A DNA stretch of 43,261 bases. Origin: CAZMGT01 sp964565895 (lineage in GTDB: Bacteria > Armatimonadota > Zipacnadia > UBA1398 > CAZMGT01). Shown here piece by piece: positions 1 to 8,726 of the stretch; position 1 is the stretch's first letter, and every line of letters starts with the position of its first letter. The stretch spans positions 1 to 43,261 of the forward strand of contig CAZMGT010000029.1 of NCBI GenBank assembly GCA_964565895.1, written 5' to 3'. Below the pieces are notes generated by a model that searched no databases, had not been told where the DNA came from, and worked only from the letters and a program-made list of their open reading frames with translations. A program made the position numbers and the translations under genes.

Positions 1-1147
1 AGCCGCGCACACCTCCCGGGCCACCGGGAAGCCCAGCGACAAGCAGCCCGCCACCCATCTCACCTGCGCCGCCGCCCCCGCCGCTGCCAAACCCGAGCCC
101 CGCGGGAACGGCGCGCCCCACGGTAATCTCGACGATCTTATAGCCCTCGCCGCCGTAGCCCGTTGTCCCCTCGCCCGGAGCGCCCTGGCCGCCGCCGACG
201 ACCTCCGCGGGCGGCCCCTCTAGCCCGGGCTCGGCCTTCTCCGTCGGCCCCCCAGGACCGGGGAGGCCCGGCGACCCTTGAGGCAGGCCGGCAACGAGGC
301 GCTCGCCCGCCCCCTCCGGCCGGTTGTCGCCCTCAAGCGTTCCCTTGACCAGCTCGCCGCGGCTGGCCTCGCCCGCGACTTTAACCGGCCCCACGGGCCC
401 CTCCGGCCCTGGGGCGCCGGCGGGCGCGCGCAAGTTCTCGGCAACCTCCGGCCCGCGCGTCTCGTCTCCCGGCCCGGGGCGCTCCTTTTCCAGCCCGCCC
501 ATCTCGCCGGGAAGGGCGGCGACGACGCGCTCGGGCTGGGGCTCCTCAGCCTCAAGCTTGGGAGGCGCGCCCGCGGGCTCGGGCTCCGCACGGGCAACCT
601 CCGCTGCCACAGGCACGGGCTGGGCCTCTGTCGGCTGCTCCTCCGGCGCGCCGGGGGAGGCGGCTTCTGGCTCGGGGAGCACAGCCGTAGCCACGACGAC
701 TTCCTCGGCGCGCTGGGCCTCGGGCGCGCTCTCCACGGGAACCGGCGCCGGGGCAACCTCCACCGGCTGCGGCTGCTCGAGCACGGCAACGGGCGTCTCA
801 GGCGCGACGGGTTCCGGCTGCACCTCGGGCTGAGGAGCGGGCGGCGGTGTGGCCACGGGCTGCGCAGGCGGCGCCGTCGGCTGCGGAGGTGGCCGGCGCA
901 CCACGCGCCTGCGCGGGACATAGCGCCTTACGCGCACCCTGCGGTAGACAATGCGCCGCGGGGGCGGCGTCGGCTCGGGCGTGGGGACGGGTGTCGGGAC
1001 AAGCTCCACAATGCTCTCGATTTCAATCGGCGGCGGTTGCTTCTTCTTGGGCGGCGCAGGCTGCCCGACAACCACGCCGAAGAGCAAAAACGCGTGGATG
1101 ATCAGCGAGCCGATGGCGCTCGAGGCTAATATGCGGTCGCGAAACAT
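1..1147 (-). CDS. TonB-like energy transducer, C-terminus beyond window
   Basis: This is an open reading frame with no stop before the left edge, about 382 codons visible. It starts at an ATG (1145-1147) with a modest GGGAG upstream. Residues 9-28 form one N-terminal membrane helix, and it carries S14-x3-H18, the SxxxH motif by which TonB contacts ExbB/ExbD. After the helix comes a long Pro/Glu/Ala-rich periplasmic linker, as in TonB. An unusual Arg/Pro-rich patch lies at about residues 64-90. Further on there is a Gly-Pro-rich, loosely collagen-like stretch (about 230-320) and then poly-Gly. It lies 72 bases after ExbD in the same operon. The C-terminal TonB fold that would touch outer-membrane receptors is not in the window, so the assignment rests on the helix motif and gene order. 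Confidence 0.8.
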   Translation of the reverse strand, partial: MFRDRILASSAIGSLIIHAFLLFGVVVGQPAPPKKKQPPPIEIESIVELVPTPVPTPEPTPPPRRIVYRRVRVRRYVPRRRVVRRPPPQPTAPPAQPVATPPPAPQPEVQPEPVAPETPVAVLEQPQPVEVAPAPVPVESAPEAQRAEEVVVATAVLPEPEAASPGAPEEQPTEAQPVPVAAEVARAEPEPAGAPPKLEAEEPQPERVVAALPGEMGGLEKERPGPGDETRGPEVAENLRAPAGAPGPEGPVGPVKVAGEASRGELVKGTLEGDNRPEGAGERLVAGLPQGSPGLPGPGGPTEKAEPGLEGPPAEVVGGGQGAPGEGTTGYGGEGYKIVEITVGRAVPAGLGFGSGGGGGAGEMGGGLLVAGLPGGPGGVRG

Positions 1148-1219
1148 CGCCTTTTCTCCCGCCCTGCAGGTGCGCCACAGGCGCCAACCCGCACAGATGA
1201 TACGCTGCGCGCGGACGGG

Positions 1220-1633
1220 TTATTCAAGCTGCTCCGGTTCCACGCGCTCGCCGGCAAGGGAAATCTTCCCTCCTAGCTTGCGCACCACACTAAGCACACC
1301 GAACACCACGCCATAGGGCGCGTCCTTGTCCGCGCGAATGGTAACGAGACGCGTCTTCGTCGTCATAAACAGCGCGGAGAGCTCTGGCTCCACCTGGTCC
1401 ACGGTCATCGCCTTGCCGTTTATGGCCACCGTGCCCTGGTCGGAAATGTCGATGTTAATGTCGATCTCAGGCAGCTCCTCCAGGTGCTTGGCGGTGGCCA
1501 GGTCGACCTTCAGCCCCTGCTCTCTGGCGAACGAGCTGGTGAGGGTAAAGAAGATGATGAGCAGGAAGGCGATGTCGGCCATGGACACCATGGGGATGCC
1601 CATCTCAGGCCTCAGTCTGCTGCGAAACTTCAA
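1220..1633 (-). CDS. exbD: ExbD/TolR-family proton-channel subunit
   Basis: 137-aa ExbD/TolR protein. With ExbB it forms the proton-driven motor that energises TonB-type transducers in the inner membrane. One N-terminal helix (about 17-36) contains D20 in the context VSMADIAFLLIIFF, matching the conserved proton-carrying aspartate of the family. The periplasmic domain follows (DINIDISDQGTVAINGK and a VTIRADKDAPYG stretch typical of ExbD). The start chosen is TTG at 1633, because GAGGAGG sits 9 bases upstream; a longer frame reaches 1702 but has no such signal. It overlaps the end of exbB by 29 bases, implying translational coupling. It ends in TAA. Confidence 0.9.
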   Translation of the reverse strand: MKFRSRLRPEMGIPMVSMADIAFLLIIFFTLTSSFAREQGLKVDLATAKHLEELPEIDINIDISDQGTVAINGKAMTVDQVEPELSALFMTTKTRLVTIRADKDAPYGVVFGVLSVVRKLGGKISLAGERVEPEQLE

Positions 1634-2276
1634 CGCGCTTCGCCTCCTCGGGATAAAGCACTTGGAGCAGCCGCGTCGCCGCCTTGCCCATCTCCAGGGC
1701 AAACGAATCCACCCGGCCCACGAAATAGTTGTAGGCCGCGTAGAACGGCACGGCGATGATCAACCCTGTAGCCGTGGTAATCAGCGCCTGGGAGATGCCG
1801 CTGGCCACGATGCGCGGGGTAACTTCGTTCGCCGTGGCCACATCGTTAAACGCGACGATCATCCCCCACACCGTGCCCAAAAACCCGAGCAGGGGGGCGA
1901 TGTAGGCCAGGGTATTCAGCCCGCGCAGATACGACTCCAGGCGGTCGATTTCCACGGCGACGCATTCCTCGACGGCCTCGCGGGCGACCTCGCGCGTGGC
2001 CGCGCCGGAGGTAATGATCGTGGCCATCATGCGCGCCGCGGGGCCGCCGAACTCCTCGCAGGCAGCGAGGGCCTCGCCGCGCTGGTTGGCGCGGATCTTC
2101 TGCTCCACGCGCGAGATCAAAGCGTCAACGTCGGCCCGCTCGCGCCAGAAGACAATCGCCTTGTAGATAATAATGGTCAACCCCAAGAACGAGCAGAGGA
2201 GCAGGGGGCCCATCATCACGCCGCCCTTGAGCACCCACTGTTCCCACACGGTGTTCACATCCACCAGCTCCTTCAC
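1605..2276 (-). CDS. exbB: ExbB/TolQ/MotA-family proton-channel protein
   Basis: 223-aa MotA/TolQ/ExbB protein of the inner-membrane proton channel. It has three predicted helices at about 20-44, 122-143 and 163-183. The family signature PLLGFLGTVWGMI lies in helix 2, and a polar SQALITTATGLIIAVP stretch in helix 3 lines the ion path. GTG at 2276 gives the longest frame. An AAGGAG lying inside that frame, 9 bases before a second GTG at 2258, suggests the true start may be six residues later. It follows the large TPR gene by 24 bases and overlaps exbD. Whether it serves a TonB receptor, a Tol-like or a gliding-type machine cannot be told from this gene; the next genes favour TonB. Confidence 0.9.
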   Translation of the reverse strand: MKELVDVNTVWEQWVLKGGVMMGPLLLCSFLGLTIIIYKAIVFWRERADVDALISRVEQKIRANQRGEALAACEEFGGPAARMMATIITSGAATREVAREAVEECVAVEIDRLESYLRGLNTLAYIAPLLGFLGTVWGMIVAFNDVATANEVTPRIVASGISQALITTATGLIIAVPFYAAYNYFVGRVDSFALEMGKAATRLLQVLYPEEAKRVEVSQQTEA

Positions 2277-2300
2277 GCGCGCGTTAGCGCGGCGTAGAGG

Positions 2301-5300
2301 TTACTGTTCGCCGAGCTGGGCCAGCCGCTGCGCGGCTTTTTTGGCCCACTCGGTGCCCTGGAACTTCGTCGCCTCGCGATAGGCCTTTTTCGCCTCCTGC
2401 ACCTTGCCCTGTTTTTCCCTAACCTGGCCCACGCCGAACTGCGCGCGGGCCGCCCAGTTCTTCTCCCCAGGATAAAGCAAGGCCACGCGCAAAAACGCCT
2501 CCAGGGCCTTGTCCCACTGCTCGCGGGCGAAATAGCACTCGCCCAAGCGGGCCAAGGCCTCCGCGGCGGTGGCCTCGGGGGCATTGGCCGCGGCCGCTTG
2601 GAGGTGGGCAATGGCCTCGTCGAGCTTGTTCTCCGCCTGGCACAGGGCGCCCGCGAGAAGATGCGCCCGAGGCGCGGCGGAGCTGTTGGGATATCGCTTA
2701 AGAATGCGCCCGGCGAGCTCCTGCGCCTTTTGCGTCTGGTTGGCCTGGGCGTAAATCCGCGCCGCCTCGGCCAGGGCCAGCGGCGCGCGGTCGGTCTCCG
2801 GATGGTCTGCCGCGCAGCGCTCGAAGTGCTTAAGCGCTTCGTCGCGCTTGCCCAGGCGGTCGCAGCAAACCCCCGCCTCATACTTAGCGTCGGCGGCCAC
2901 ACGGAGGTTGTCCGTGCTTTGGGCAACCTGGACGAAGTCATCCAATGCCTGCTGCCATTTCTGCTGCTTAAGATACGCCCAGGCGCGCTTATACTGCGCC
3001 TCGTCCTTAAGCGTTGCCTGGGGATACTTGGCGATTACCTGGGAATAGGCGGCGATCGCCTCGTCGAGCTTGTCTTGGTCAAACGCCGCCTCGCCGAGCC
3101 GGAACCAGGCCTCCGCGGCAAGCTCGCTCTGCGGATACTTCTCCGCCAGCTCGCGCCATGCTTGCGCCTCGGCCTGGGCCTCGCCCGCGTCGTGGTGCAG
3201 CCAGGCGATCTGATACACGGCGTGGGGGGCGAGCTTGCCCTCGGGCGAGGTTTCTAAGAGCTTGCGATAGGTGTCAAGCGCGCGCTCGCGCTGGCCCAGC
3301 TTCTCCAGACACAGCCCAATGCGCAACCGGCTGTAGTCGGCGATCTCTCCCTCCGGGTTTTGCTTCAGCAGCTCCTGAAACTTGGCCAGCGCCTGCTGAA
3401 ACTGCCCCTGGGCGAAAAGCTTGTCCGCCTCCGCGGCAACCTGGCGCAACGTGCTCTCGCGCAGCACTTTGTCGATCGCCTGGATCTGCTCCTTGGCCTT
3501 CGCCGCGCGCTTGCTCTGGGGATACTCGTCAATCAGCGTCTGAAGCGGAGCCCGCGCCTCCTGCAGGCGGTCGAGCTTGATCAGCGCCTGGGCCTTCCAG
3601 AACAACGCCTCGTCGGAATAGCGCTCGTTGTGCAGCTCGGCGCAGCGGTCGTACTCGGCGATCGCCTGCTCGTATTTCTCGCTGTGGAACAGGCAGTGCC
3701 CCGCCTGAAGCAAAGCCTCGGAGACATACACCGTGCCCGGATACTTCGCCGCTAGCTCGCGAAACGAAGCAAGCGCCTGGTCGTATTGCTTCAGCTCATA
3801 CAGACACCAGGCGATGCCGTAAAGCGCCTTCTCCGGGGAGACGTCGGGAAACTCCTTTTGCAGCCGGCGGTAGGTGGCCAGGGCCTCATCGTAGCGGCCT
3901 GCGGCATATTGCGCGTCGGCCATGCCCAAGATGCACTGCGGGGCAACGTCGCTTTTGGGATATTTTTGCAAAACTTCGGCAAAGCGGGCAATCGCCTCGT
4001 CGGCCTTCCCGCTCTTGAGCAGGGCGACGGCGATGGAATAGAGCGCATAGCGGCCATATTTGCTCTCGGGCAGGGCAGCGAGCGATTTTTGGTAAGCGGC
4101 GATGGCTTGGTCGATTCTGTTTAGCTGAAACAGGGCCTCGCCCTTCCAATAGTTGGCCGCGGCGGCGATCTCCGCCGTGGGGTTGTCCCGCGCGAGAAGC
4201 AGGTCGTAGGTGCTTACCGCCTGCTCGAACTTTTTCTCGCGATAATAACACTCCGCCACGCGCGAGCGCACGGCGGCCTTCTGCTCGCTGTCTGGGTTGT
4301 TGGCAATGAACTTTTCAAATTCCGCGCGAGCCTCGGGGTAGCGCTTAAGCTGAAACAAGCACTCGCCCAAGCGCAGGCGCGCCGCGGGAGCCTCGCGGTG
4401 ATTGGGGTAGTTGGCGAGAAACTGGCGGAACTTTTGCGCGGCGAGCTCGTACTCTTGGTGTGCGAGAAGCTGTGTTGCGAAGCGAAACTCCTGCTCCGCT
4501 TGGTCTTTCGCGGGCCCGGAGTCGATCGCCTCGGGGTCAGTACGCGCCCCAGGGGGCCGCACGGCGACGAGGATATTGCGCGTGTCTCCCTGCTGAATGG
4601 TGCGCTGGTAGTCGTAGCCGCAGAACGAGCCGACGTTGAAATAGGGCAGGTTTTTCTTGCGCAGGTCCTCCAGCGTGTTGTTCCCCTGGCGGCAGATGAG
4701 CTCGAAACTCGGCCCGCCCGCCGGCGACAGCTTAAGCCAAGTTACGAACCATTCGAACTGGTTCTGGTCCATCAGCGGCTGCACGGGCCACTTGAGGTTC
4801 TTCGTTAGCCCGTCTTTAAAGCCAGCGACAACCCCCGGGGCCTCGCCCCGCGGGTTATACTGCACCTCCTGCCCCTGATACAGGTTTACGGGGAGATAGG
4901 TCATATAGGCCACGGTCTCCGCGCGGAAGTCGCGTAGGGGGGTATATTGCACCTCGACATTAAGCAGCCCGTCCTCGACAAAGCGCGCCTCGAGCAAAAA
5001 TCGCAGGGCAATCCCCTTCTCCTCCGCGCGCACCTCGCCCCGCGCAAACACCGAGATCCCCCCAAACGCCTGCTTAACCTCTAGCTGGCGGCAGTGCTCG
5101 GGCTTGGGGACAAATGCCGTCCCGTCCGGCGCGCGCACCTCAATGTGCATTTGCTCGATTACCTTCTTGCCCGAGATGGACACGTTGCGGATCGTTCCCG
5201 TGGGCTCGACGACGCAGGAGAGCGGGCCTGCCGTTACGGCAACGTTGTTGCCCTGTTGGCGGTATTGGACAGCGGCAGACGCGGGCAAAGCAAACAGCGC

Positions 5301-5357
5301 AGCGAGAGCGAACGCCAAAACAAGGCGGACGAAAGAACACCGGCCAGGCAGTCTCAT
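2301..5357 (-). CDS. Secreted TPR-repeat protein, first gene of the Exb operon
   Basis: 1018-aa exported protein. ATG at 5357 is preceded by GGGGAGGAG at good spacing and opens a clean signal peptide (about residues 1-27, hydrophobic core LVLAFALAALFALPASA). Residues about 28-270 form a beta-rich domain I do not recognise. From about 275 to the end there are roughly twenty tetratricopeptide repeats of the tol-pal/YbgF and BamD style, for example YPNHREAPAARLRLGECLFQ and AIAAYQKSLAALPESKYGRY. TPR arrays hold protein partners, so a periplasmic scaffold role next to ExbB/ExbD/TonB is likely. Gene order parallels Tol and gliding-motor loci where TPR proteins accompany an ExbBD-type motor. It ends in TAA, 24 bases before exbB. 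Confidence 0.88.
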   Translation of the reverse strand: MRLPGRCSFVRLVLAFALAALFALPASAAVQYRQQGNNVAVTAGPLSCVVEPTGTIRNVSISGKKVIEQMHIEVRAPDGTAFVPKPEHCRQLEVKQAFGGISVFARGEVRAEEKGIALRFLLEARFVEDGLLNVEVQYTPLRDFRAETVAYMTYLPVNLYQGQEVQYNPRGEAPGVVAGFKDGLTKNLKWPVQPLMDQNQFEWFVTWLKLSPAGGPSFELICRQGNNTLEDLRKKNLPYFNVGSFCGYDYQRTIQQGDTRNILVAVRPPGARTDPEAIDSGPAKDQAEQEFRFATQLLAHQEYELAAQKFRQFLANYPNHREAPAARLRLGECLFQLKRYPEARAEFEKFIANNPDSEQKAAVRSRVAECYYREKKFEQAVSTYDLLLARDNPTAEIAAAANYWKGEALFQLNRIDQAIAAYQKSLAALPESKYGRYALYSIAVALLKSGKADEAIARFAEVLQKYPKSDVAPQCILGMADAQYAAGRYDEALATYRRLQKEFPDVSPEKALYGIAWCLYELKQYDQALASFRELAAKYPGTVYVSEALLQAGHCLFHSEKYEQAIAEYDRCAELHNERYSDEALFWKAQALIKLDRLQEARAPLQTLIDEYPQSKRAAKAKEQIQAIDKVLRESTLRQVAAEADKLFAQGQFQQALAKFQELLKQNPEGEIADYSRLRIGLCLEKLGQRERALDTYRKLLETSPEGKLAPHAVYQIAWLHHDAGEAQAEAQAWRELAEKYPQSELAAEAWFRLGEAAFDQDKLDEAIAAYSQVIAKYPQATLKDEAQYKRAWAYLKQQKWQQALDDFVQVAQSTDNLRVAADAKYEAGVCCDRLGKRDEALKHFERCAADHPETDRAPLALAEAARIYAQANQTQKAQELAGRILKRYPNSSAAPRAHLLAGALCQAENKLDEAIAHLQAAAANAPEATAAEALARLGECYFAREQWDKALEAFLRVALLYPGEKNWAARAQFGVGQVREKQGKVQEAKKAYREATKFQGTEWAKKAAQRLAQLGEQ

Positions 5358-5571
5358 ATCGCTCCTCCCCGCGCGAGGAAATCGTTGGCACAACCAAAGC
5401 CAGCGGCCGCCGGCTGTTTGCAGCGGGCGGCTTCGGTGCAAATTTGGACACATGCCCCTCTTGCTCTGTTGCAGAGATTCGCGGCCCGTGGCGGGCGACC
5501 TGCGAGAGGAGAGGGGCGGAAAAGCACCGAATAGCGCCGTGCCATTTTCGCCGACTATGCAGGTGAGGGCC

Positions 5572-6666
5572 ATGATCACGCGACGGCTAGGGAAGACGGG
5601 GCTTGAGGTTTCCGCGCTGAGCTTCGGATGCATCAAACTGCCCAAGGTTGACGAGAAGCAGGCAGTAGCCGCCCTGCGCCGGGCGTTCGACCTGGGGATT
5701 AACTTCTACGACACCGCCCGCGCCTACAAAGATAGCGAAGCCAAGGTGGGCAAGGCGTTCGCCAAAATGCGCGACAAGGTGCTTCTCGCCACGAAAACCA
5801 CCGCGCGCGAGCGCGACGCGGCGCTTTCGGAGTTGGAAACGAGCCTCGCCGAGCTGCAAACGGACTACGTCGACCTGTGGCAGCTACACTCCGTAAGCGA
5901 CGAGGAGACGTTCGAGAAAGTCATGGGGCCTGGGGGAGCGATCGAAGCGGCGTTCAAAGCCAAAGATCAGGGCAAAACGCGCCATATCGGGATTACCATC
6001 CACCGCTGCCATAAAACGATGGTCCGCGCGATCAATAGCGGGGTGTTTGAAACGCTCATGGTCGCCTATAGCCCGCTGGACCAGGAGGGGGTGGGTGGGG
6101 AGATCTTATGCCTCGCCGTCCAGCGCGACATGGGCGTAATCATCATGAAGCCGCTTTCCGGCGGGCGCCTAGCCCTGCCCGACTCGTTGGCCAGCCGCCC
6201 CGAGGGCCAGCTCGACCCGATTGTCTTCGGCAGCCTGCGCTACATCCTCTCCCACGACGCCGTCTCCGCGGTTATCCCGGGGATGTCCTCCGTGCGCGAG
6301 GTCGAGGAGAACGTGAAGGCCGCCGAGGCTCCGCTGCCCATGACTGAGGAGGAGCGGCGCGAGCTAATGCGCGAGATCGGCCGGCTGGGGGGAGAGTTCC
6401 GCTATGGACAGCAGTGCCTGCGCTGCGGCTACTGCCTCCCCTGCCCCCAGGGGCTGAACATTCCAGAGATCTTCCGCGCCGCAGACATGTTCCGCAACTA
6501 CCCGGATAACCTCAAGCACATGGGCGTCGAGCTATATACCTCGCTCGAACACGGCCCAGACGACTGCGCGGAGTGCGGGGAGTGCCTGGAGAAGTGCCCC
6601 GCGGGGCTGAATATTCCGGAAAAGCTTAACGAAGTGCGCGAGCTGTTTGCTGCCGCGGTGAACTAG
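5572..6666 (+). CDS. Aldo/keto reductase with C-terminal 2x[4Fe-4S] ferredoxin domain
   Basis: 364-aa oxidoreductase. The AKR catalytic tetrad is visible as D47, Y52 (FYDTARAYKDSE), K75 (LLATKTT) and H106 (DLWQLHSV). The C-terminal 90 residues hold two cysteine clusters, CLRCGYCLPCP (about 282-292) and CAECGECLEKCP (about 332-343), each able to bind a [4Fe-4S] centre. This architecture is the ferredoxin-tailed AKR family common in anaerobes; the physiological substrate is unknown. The start chosen is ATG 5572 with AGGTGAGG just upstream; an in-frame ATG at 5557 is possible. It diverges from the TPR gene across 214 bases. Its TAG stop directly abuts the stop of the convergent next gene. Confidence 0.9.
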   Translation: MITRRLGKTGLEVSALSFGCIKLPKVDEKQAVAALRRAFDLGINFYDTARAYKDSEAKVGKAFAKMRDKVLLATKTTARERDAALSELETSLAELQTDYVDLWQLHSVSDEETFEKVMGPGGAIEAAFKAKDQGKTRHIGITIHRCHKTMVRAINSGVFETLMVAYSPLDQEGVGGEILCLAVQRDMGVIIMKPLSGGRLALPDSLASRPEGQLDPIVFGSLRYILSHDAVSAVIPGMSSVREVEENVKAAEAPLPMTEEERRELMREIGRLGGEFRYGQQCLRCGYCLPCPQGLNIPEIFRAADMFRNYPDNLKHMGVELYTSLEHGPDDCAECGECLEKCPAGLNIPEKLNEVRELFAAAVN

Positions 6667-7479
6667 CTAGGGCGAGGCAAACCTCCGCCGCGCCTCGTTG
6701 AGGATCGCCTCGTGCCGCGGGCACAGACCCAGCCGATCGTGGCACTGCGCGGCGATAAGCTCCTCCTGCCAGTGCGCGTCATATAGCCGGCACTGCGGGT
6801 CGTCGCACATCCCCTCGCCCGTCATGCGATAAAACAGCGCCATGAGCAGATACCCACGCAGGGCGAGGTTTAGGCGCTCGTCGCCATAGCTCAAGCAGCG
6901 GTCGGAGAACTCCTCCTCGAGGTCGTCTAGGTCCTCCTGGGTCACCAGCCCGGTGGCCTGCAGTTGCATTTGGACAAAGTAGTACTCGCGCGGCTTTGCC
7001 GGCGCCTCGATCAGCCCCGAGGTGGAGATAATCGTCGGCCGGCCGAGGGCGATTACCCGCAGATGGAACTGCTCGTCGGCGAGATCGTAGGTGCCGATGA
7101 GCTCCTCGGTAAACGCAATGTGCAGGTCGCTGAGCGCCGCCTCAGAGGGCGGGATAAGCCGCGCGTAGATCGCCTGCAGGCGAAACGCGTCGTAGATGCG
7201 CTCAAAGCCCGCCTCAAACGGGGGCTCGCGGGGAACGCTGAGCCAGCGGTGCTCCCAGGCCAGCTCCTCCGAGGGCGCGCCCTGCCAGGAGAGATCGGCA
7301 ATGCGCGCGGGGAGAAGATCTACCGCGGTGTCCGGCGAGTGGTGGGGGACGAAGTCCTTGCGCGTGTGCACCTCAAGCCAGGGGCAGGTTTGCTTTAAAA
7401 ACTCGCTAAGCTCGAAAATGTCCAGCCCCCACGTCTGCGCCGAATCGTAAAGGAAAACCCTGCTCGCGCGCCGCAGCAC
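6667..7479 (-). CDS. Putative metallopeptidase (DUF6775-like)
   Basis: 270-aa soluble protein. From memory it resembles the DUF6775 putative metallopeptidases known mainly from archaea. The recognisable stretches are LHIAFTEELIGTYD (119-132), STSGLIEAPAKPREYYFVQ (152-170) and CRLYDAHWQEELIAAQ (230-245). Conserved-looking ligands are H120, C225, C230, H236, C246, C253 and H256, possibly a structural metal site. No classic HExxH is present, so peptidase activity is not shown. The start chosen is GTG 7479 because GAGGAGGGAG lies about 7 bases upstream; ATG 7506 gives nine more residues but a poorer site. It follows the glycosyltransferase gene by 43 bases. The family name is tentative; the gene itself is solid. 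Confidence 0.7.
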   Translation of the reverse strand: MLRRASRVFLYDSAQTWGLDIFELSEFLKQTCPWLEVHTRKDFVPHHSPDTAVDLLPARIADLSWQGAPSEELAWEHRWLSVPREPPFEAGFERIYDAFRLQAIYARLIPPSEAALSDLHIAFTEELIGTYDLADEQFHLRVIALGRPTIISTSGLIEAPAKPREYYFVQMQLQATGLVTQEDLDDLEEEFSDRCLSYGDERLNLALRGYLLMALFYRMTGEGMCDDPQCRLYDAHWQEELIAAQCHDRLGLCPRHEAILNEARRRFASP

Positions 7480-7522
7480 CGCGCTCCCTCCTCGCCAAAC
7501 CTCCATTCGGCCCTGCGCTGGC

Positions 7523-8611
7523 CTAGCCCTCCCGCGCCACATGCGCTGCGCGCGCCACCTGCTCGTAAATCTCCGCCGTTTTGCGCACCGTGTGCTCGTG
7601 GCGAAACTCACGCAAAACGCGCTCGCGCCCCGCGCGGCCCATGGCTTCGCGCCGCCCCGCATCGCCTGCGAGGGCGACGATCGCCTGCGCCAATGCGGAA
7701 CCGTCGCCCGGGGGGAGAAGCAGCCCCGTTTCGCCATCGGCGACGACCTCGCGCAGGCCGCCCGTATCGCTGGCAAGCACCGGCCGCTCGCAGGCCATGG
7801 CCTCCAGCGCCGTGCGCCCCAGCGGCTCGCACAGCGAGGGCATAAGCACGACATCGGCCGCGCGATATACCCGCGCCACGTCGTCGCGCTGGCCGAGAAA
7901 GCGCACGCGGCCGGCCAGCTCGCTCGCGCGCGCCCGCTGCTGCAGCTCGCTCTTAAGCGCACCAGCGCCGGCGAAGGCGAGCAGGGCTTGGGGAAGCTCG
8001 CGCGCAACGCGGGCGAACGCCTCAACGGCCACCTGCGGCCCCTTCTCCTCCTCCAGCCGGCCGACAAACGCCAGAACAAACGCCTCCTCGGGCAGGCCCA
8101 GCGCGCGCCGGCTCTCCGCGCGGTCGAAAAGCTCAAGCTCCTCGGCGATGATCCCGTTGCGCACCACGGCGACCTTCTCCTCGGGCACGCCGCCCCTCGC
8201 TAGCCGCTCGCCTACCGCCTCGGACACGGCGATCACGCAATCCGCGGCAGCATAGCGCGCGGGGTGCTTGTCCCAGCCGTGAACGGTGGCCACGATGGGC
8301 ACCTTGCTCAGCCGCGCGCCGGCGAGAAAGCGGGAGAAATGGCTGCGCCCGTGGGCGACGATAAGATCCACGCCGAGCTCGCGGGCCAGCCGGCGGACCA
8401 AAAACACCGCGCTCAAATACCCCAGCGCTCCGCCGGAGAACACGCCCGCGAGAAAACCATGCGCGCGGGCGAGCCCCTCTAACGCGGAGCGGCGCTTGGC
8501 CCCGATAAAGCAACGGTGGCCGAGCGCCTCCAACCCCTGGCACATATGAACGAGCCAGCGCTCAAGCCCGCCCACCGCCCTCCCCGAGGAACGCAAGTGT
8601 AAAATCCTCAT
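7523..8611 (-). CDS. GT4-family glycosyltransferase
   Basis: 362-aa GT-B retaining glycosyltransferase of the RfaB/WaaG-like GT4 family, acting in the cytoplasm at the inner membrane on a nucleotide-sugar. The N-terminal Rossmann domain begins MRILHLRSSGRAVGGLERW, where the glycine-rich loop binds the acceptor side. The C-terminal domain shows AFVGRLEEEKGPQ and the donor-binding EX7E motif EPLGRTALE (about 285-293), followed by ACERPVLASDTGGL. It is full length for the family. ATG 8611 follows a weak GCGGA. It diverges from the methyltransferase pair and is followed by the metallopeptidase-like gene. Acceptor and sugar cannot be inferred; LPS or a glycoconjugate is likely. Confidence 0.88.
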   Translation of the reverse strand: MRILHLRSSGRAVGGLERWLVHMCQGLEALGHRCFIGAKRRSALEGLARAHGFLAGVFSGGALGYLSAVFLVRRLARELGVDLIVAHGRSHFSRFLAGARLSKVPIVATVHGWDKHPARYAAADCVIAVSEAVGERLARGGVPEEKVAVVRNGIIAEELELFDRAESRRALGLPEEAFVLAFVGRLEEEKGPQVAVEAFARVARELPQALLAFAGAGALKSELQQRARASELAGRVRFLGQRDDVARVYRAADVVLMPSLCEPLGRTALEAMACERPVLASDTGGLREVVADGETGLLLPPGDGSALAQAIVALAGDAGRREAMGRAGRERVLREFRHEHTVRKTAEIYEQVARAAHVAREG

Positions 8612-8726
8612 TCCGCGCCCGCAAAACCAGCCTTTTCCGCGCTGTTCGCAGAGGTTGCAACCCTTTCCTTTTGCCTCGCCGTTGTATTATCCTCAGCGGC
8701 GAAGCGCAGCTTGGGCGGTGAGCGGC

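Noticed and set aside
3051..3665. GGCGATCGCC palindromes (HIP1-like) in the TPR gene
   Set aside because: They coincide with repeated Ala-Ile-Ala codons of the TPR motif and are not spread through the window, so they are coding by-products.
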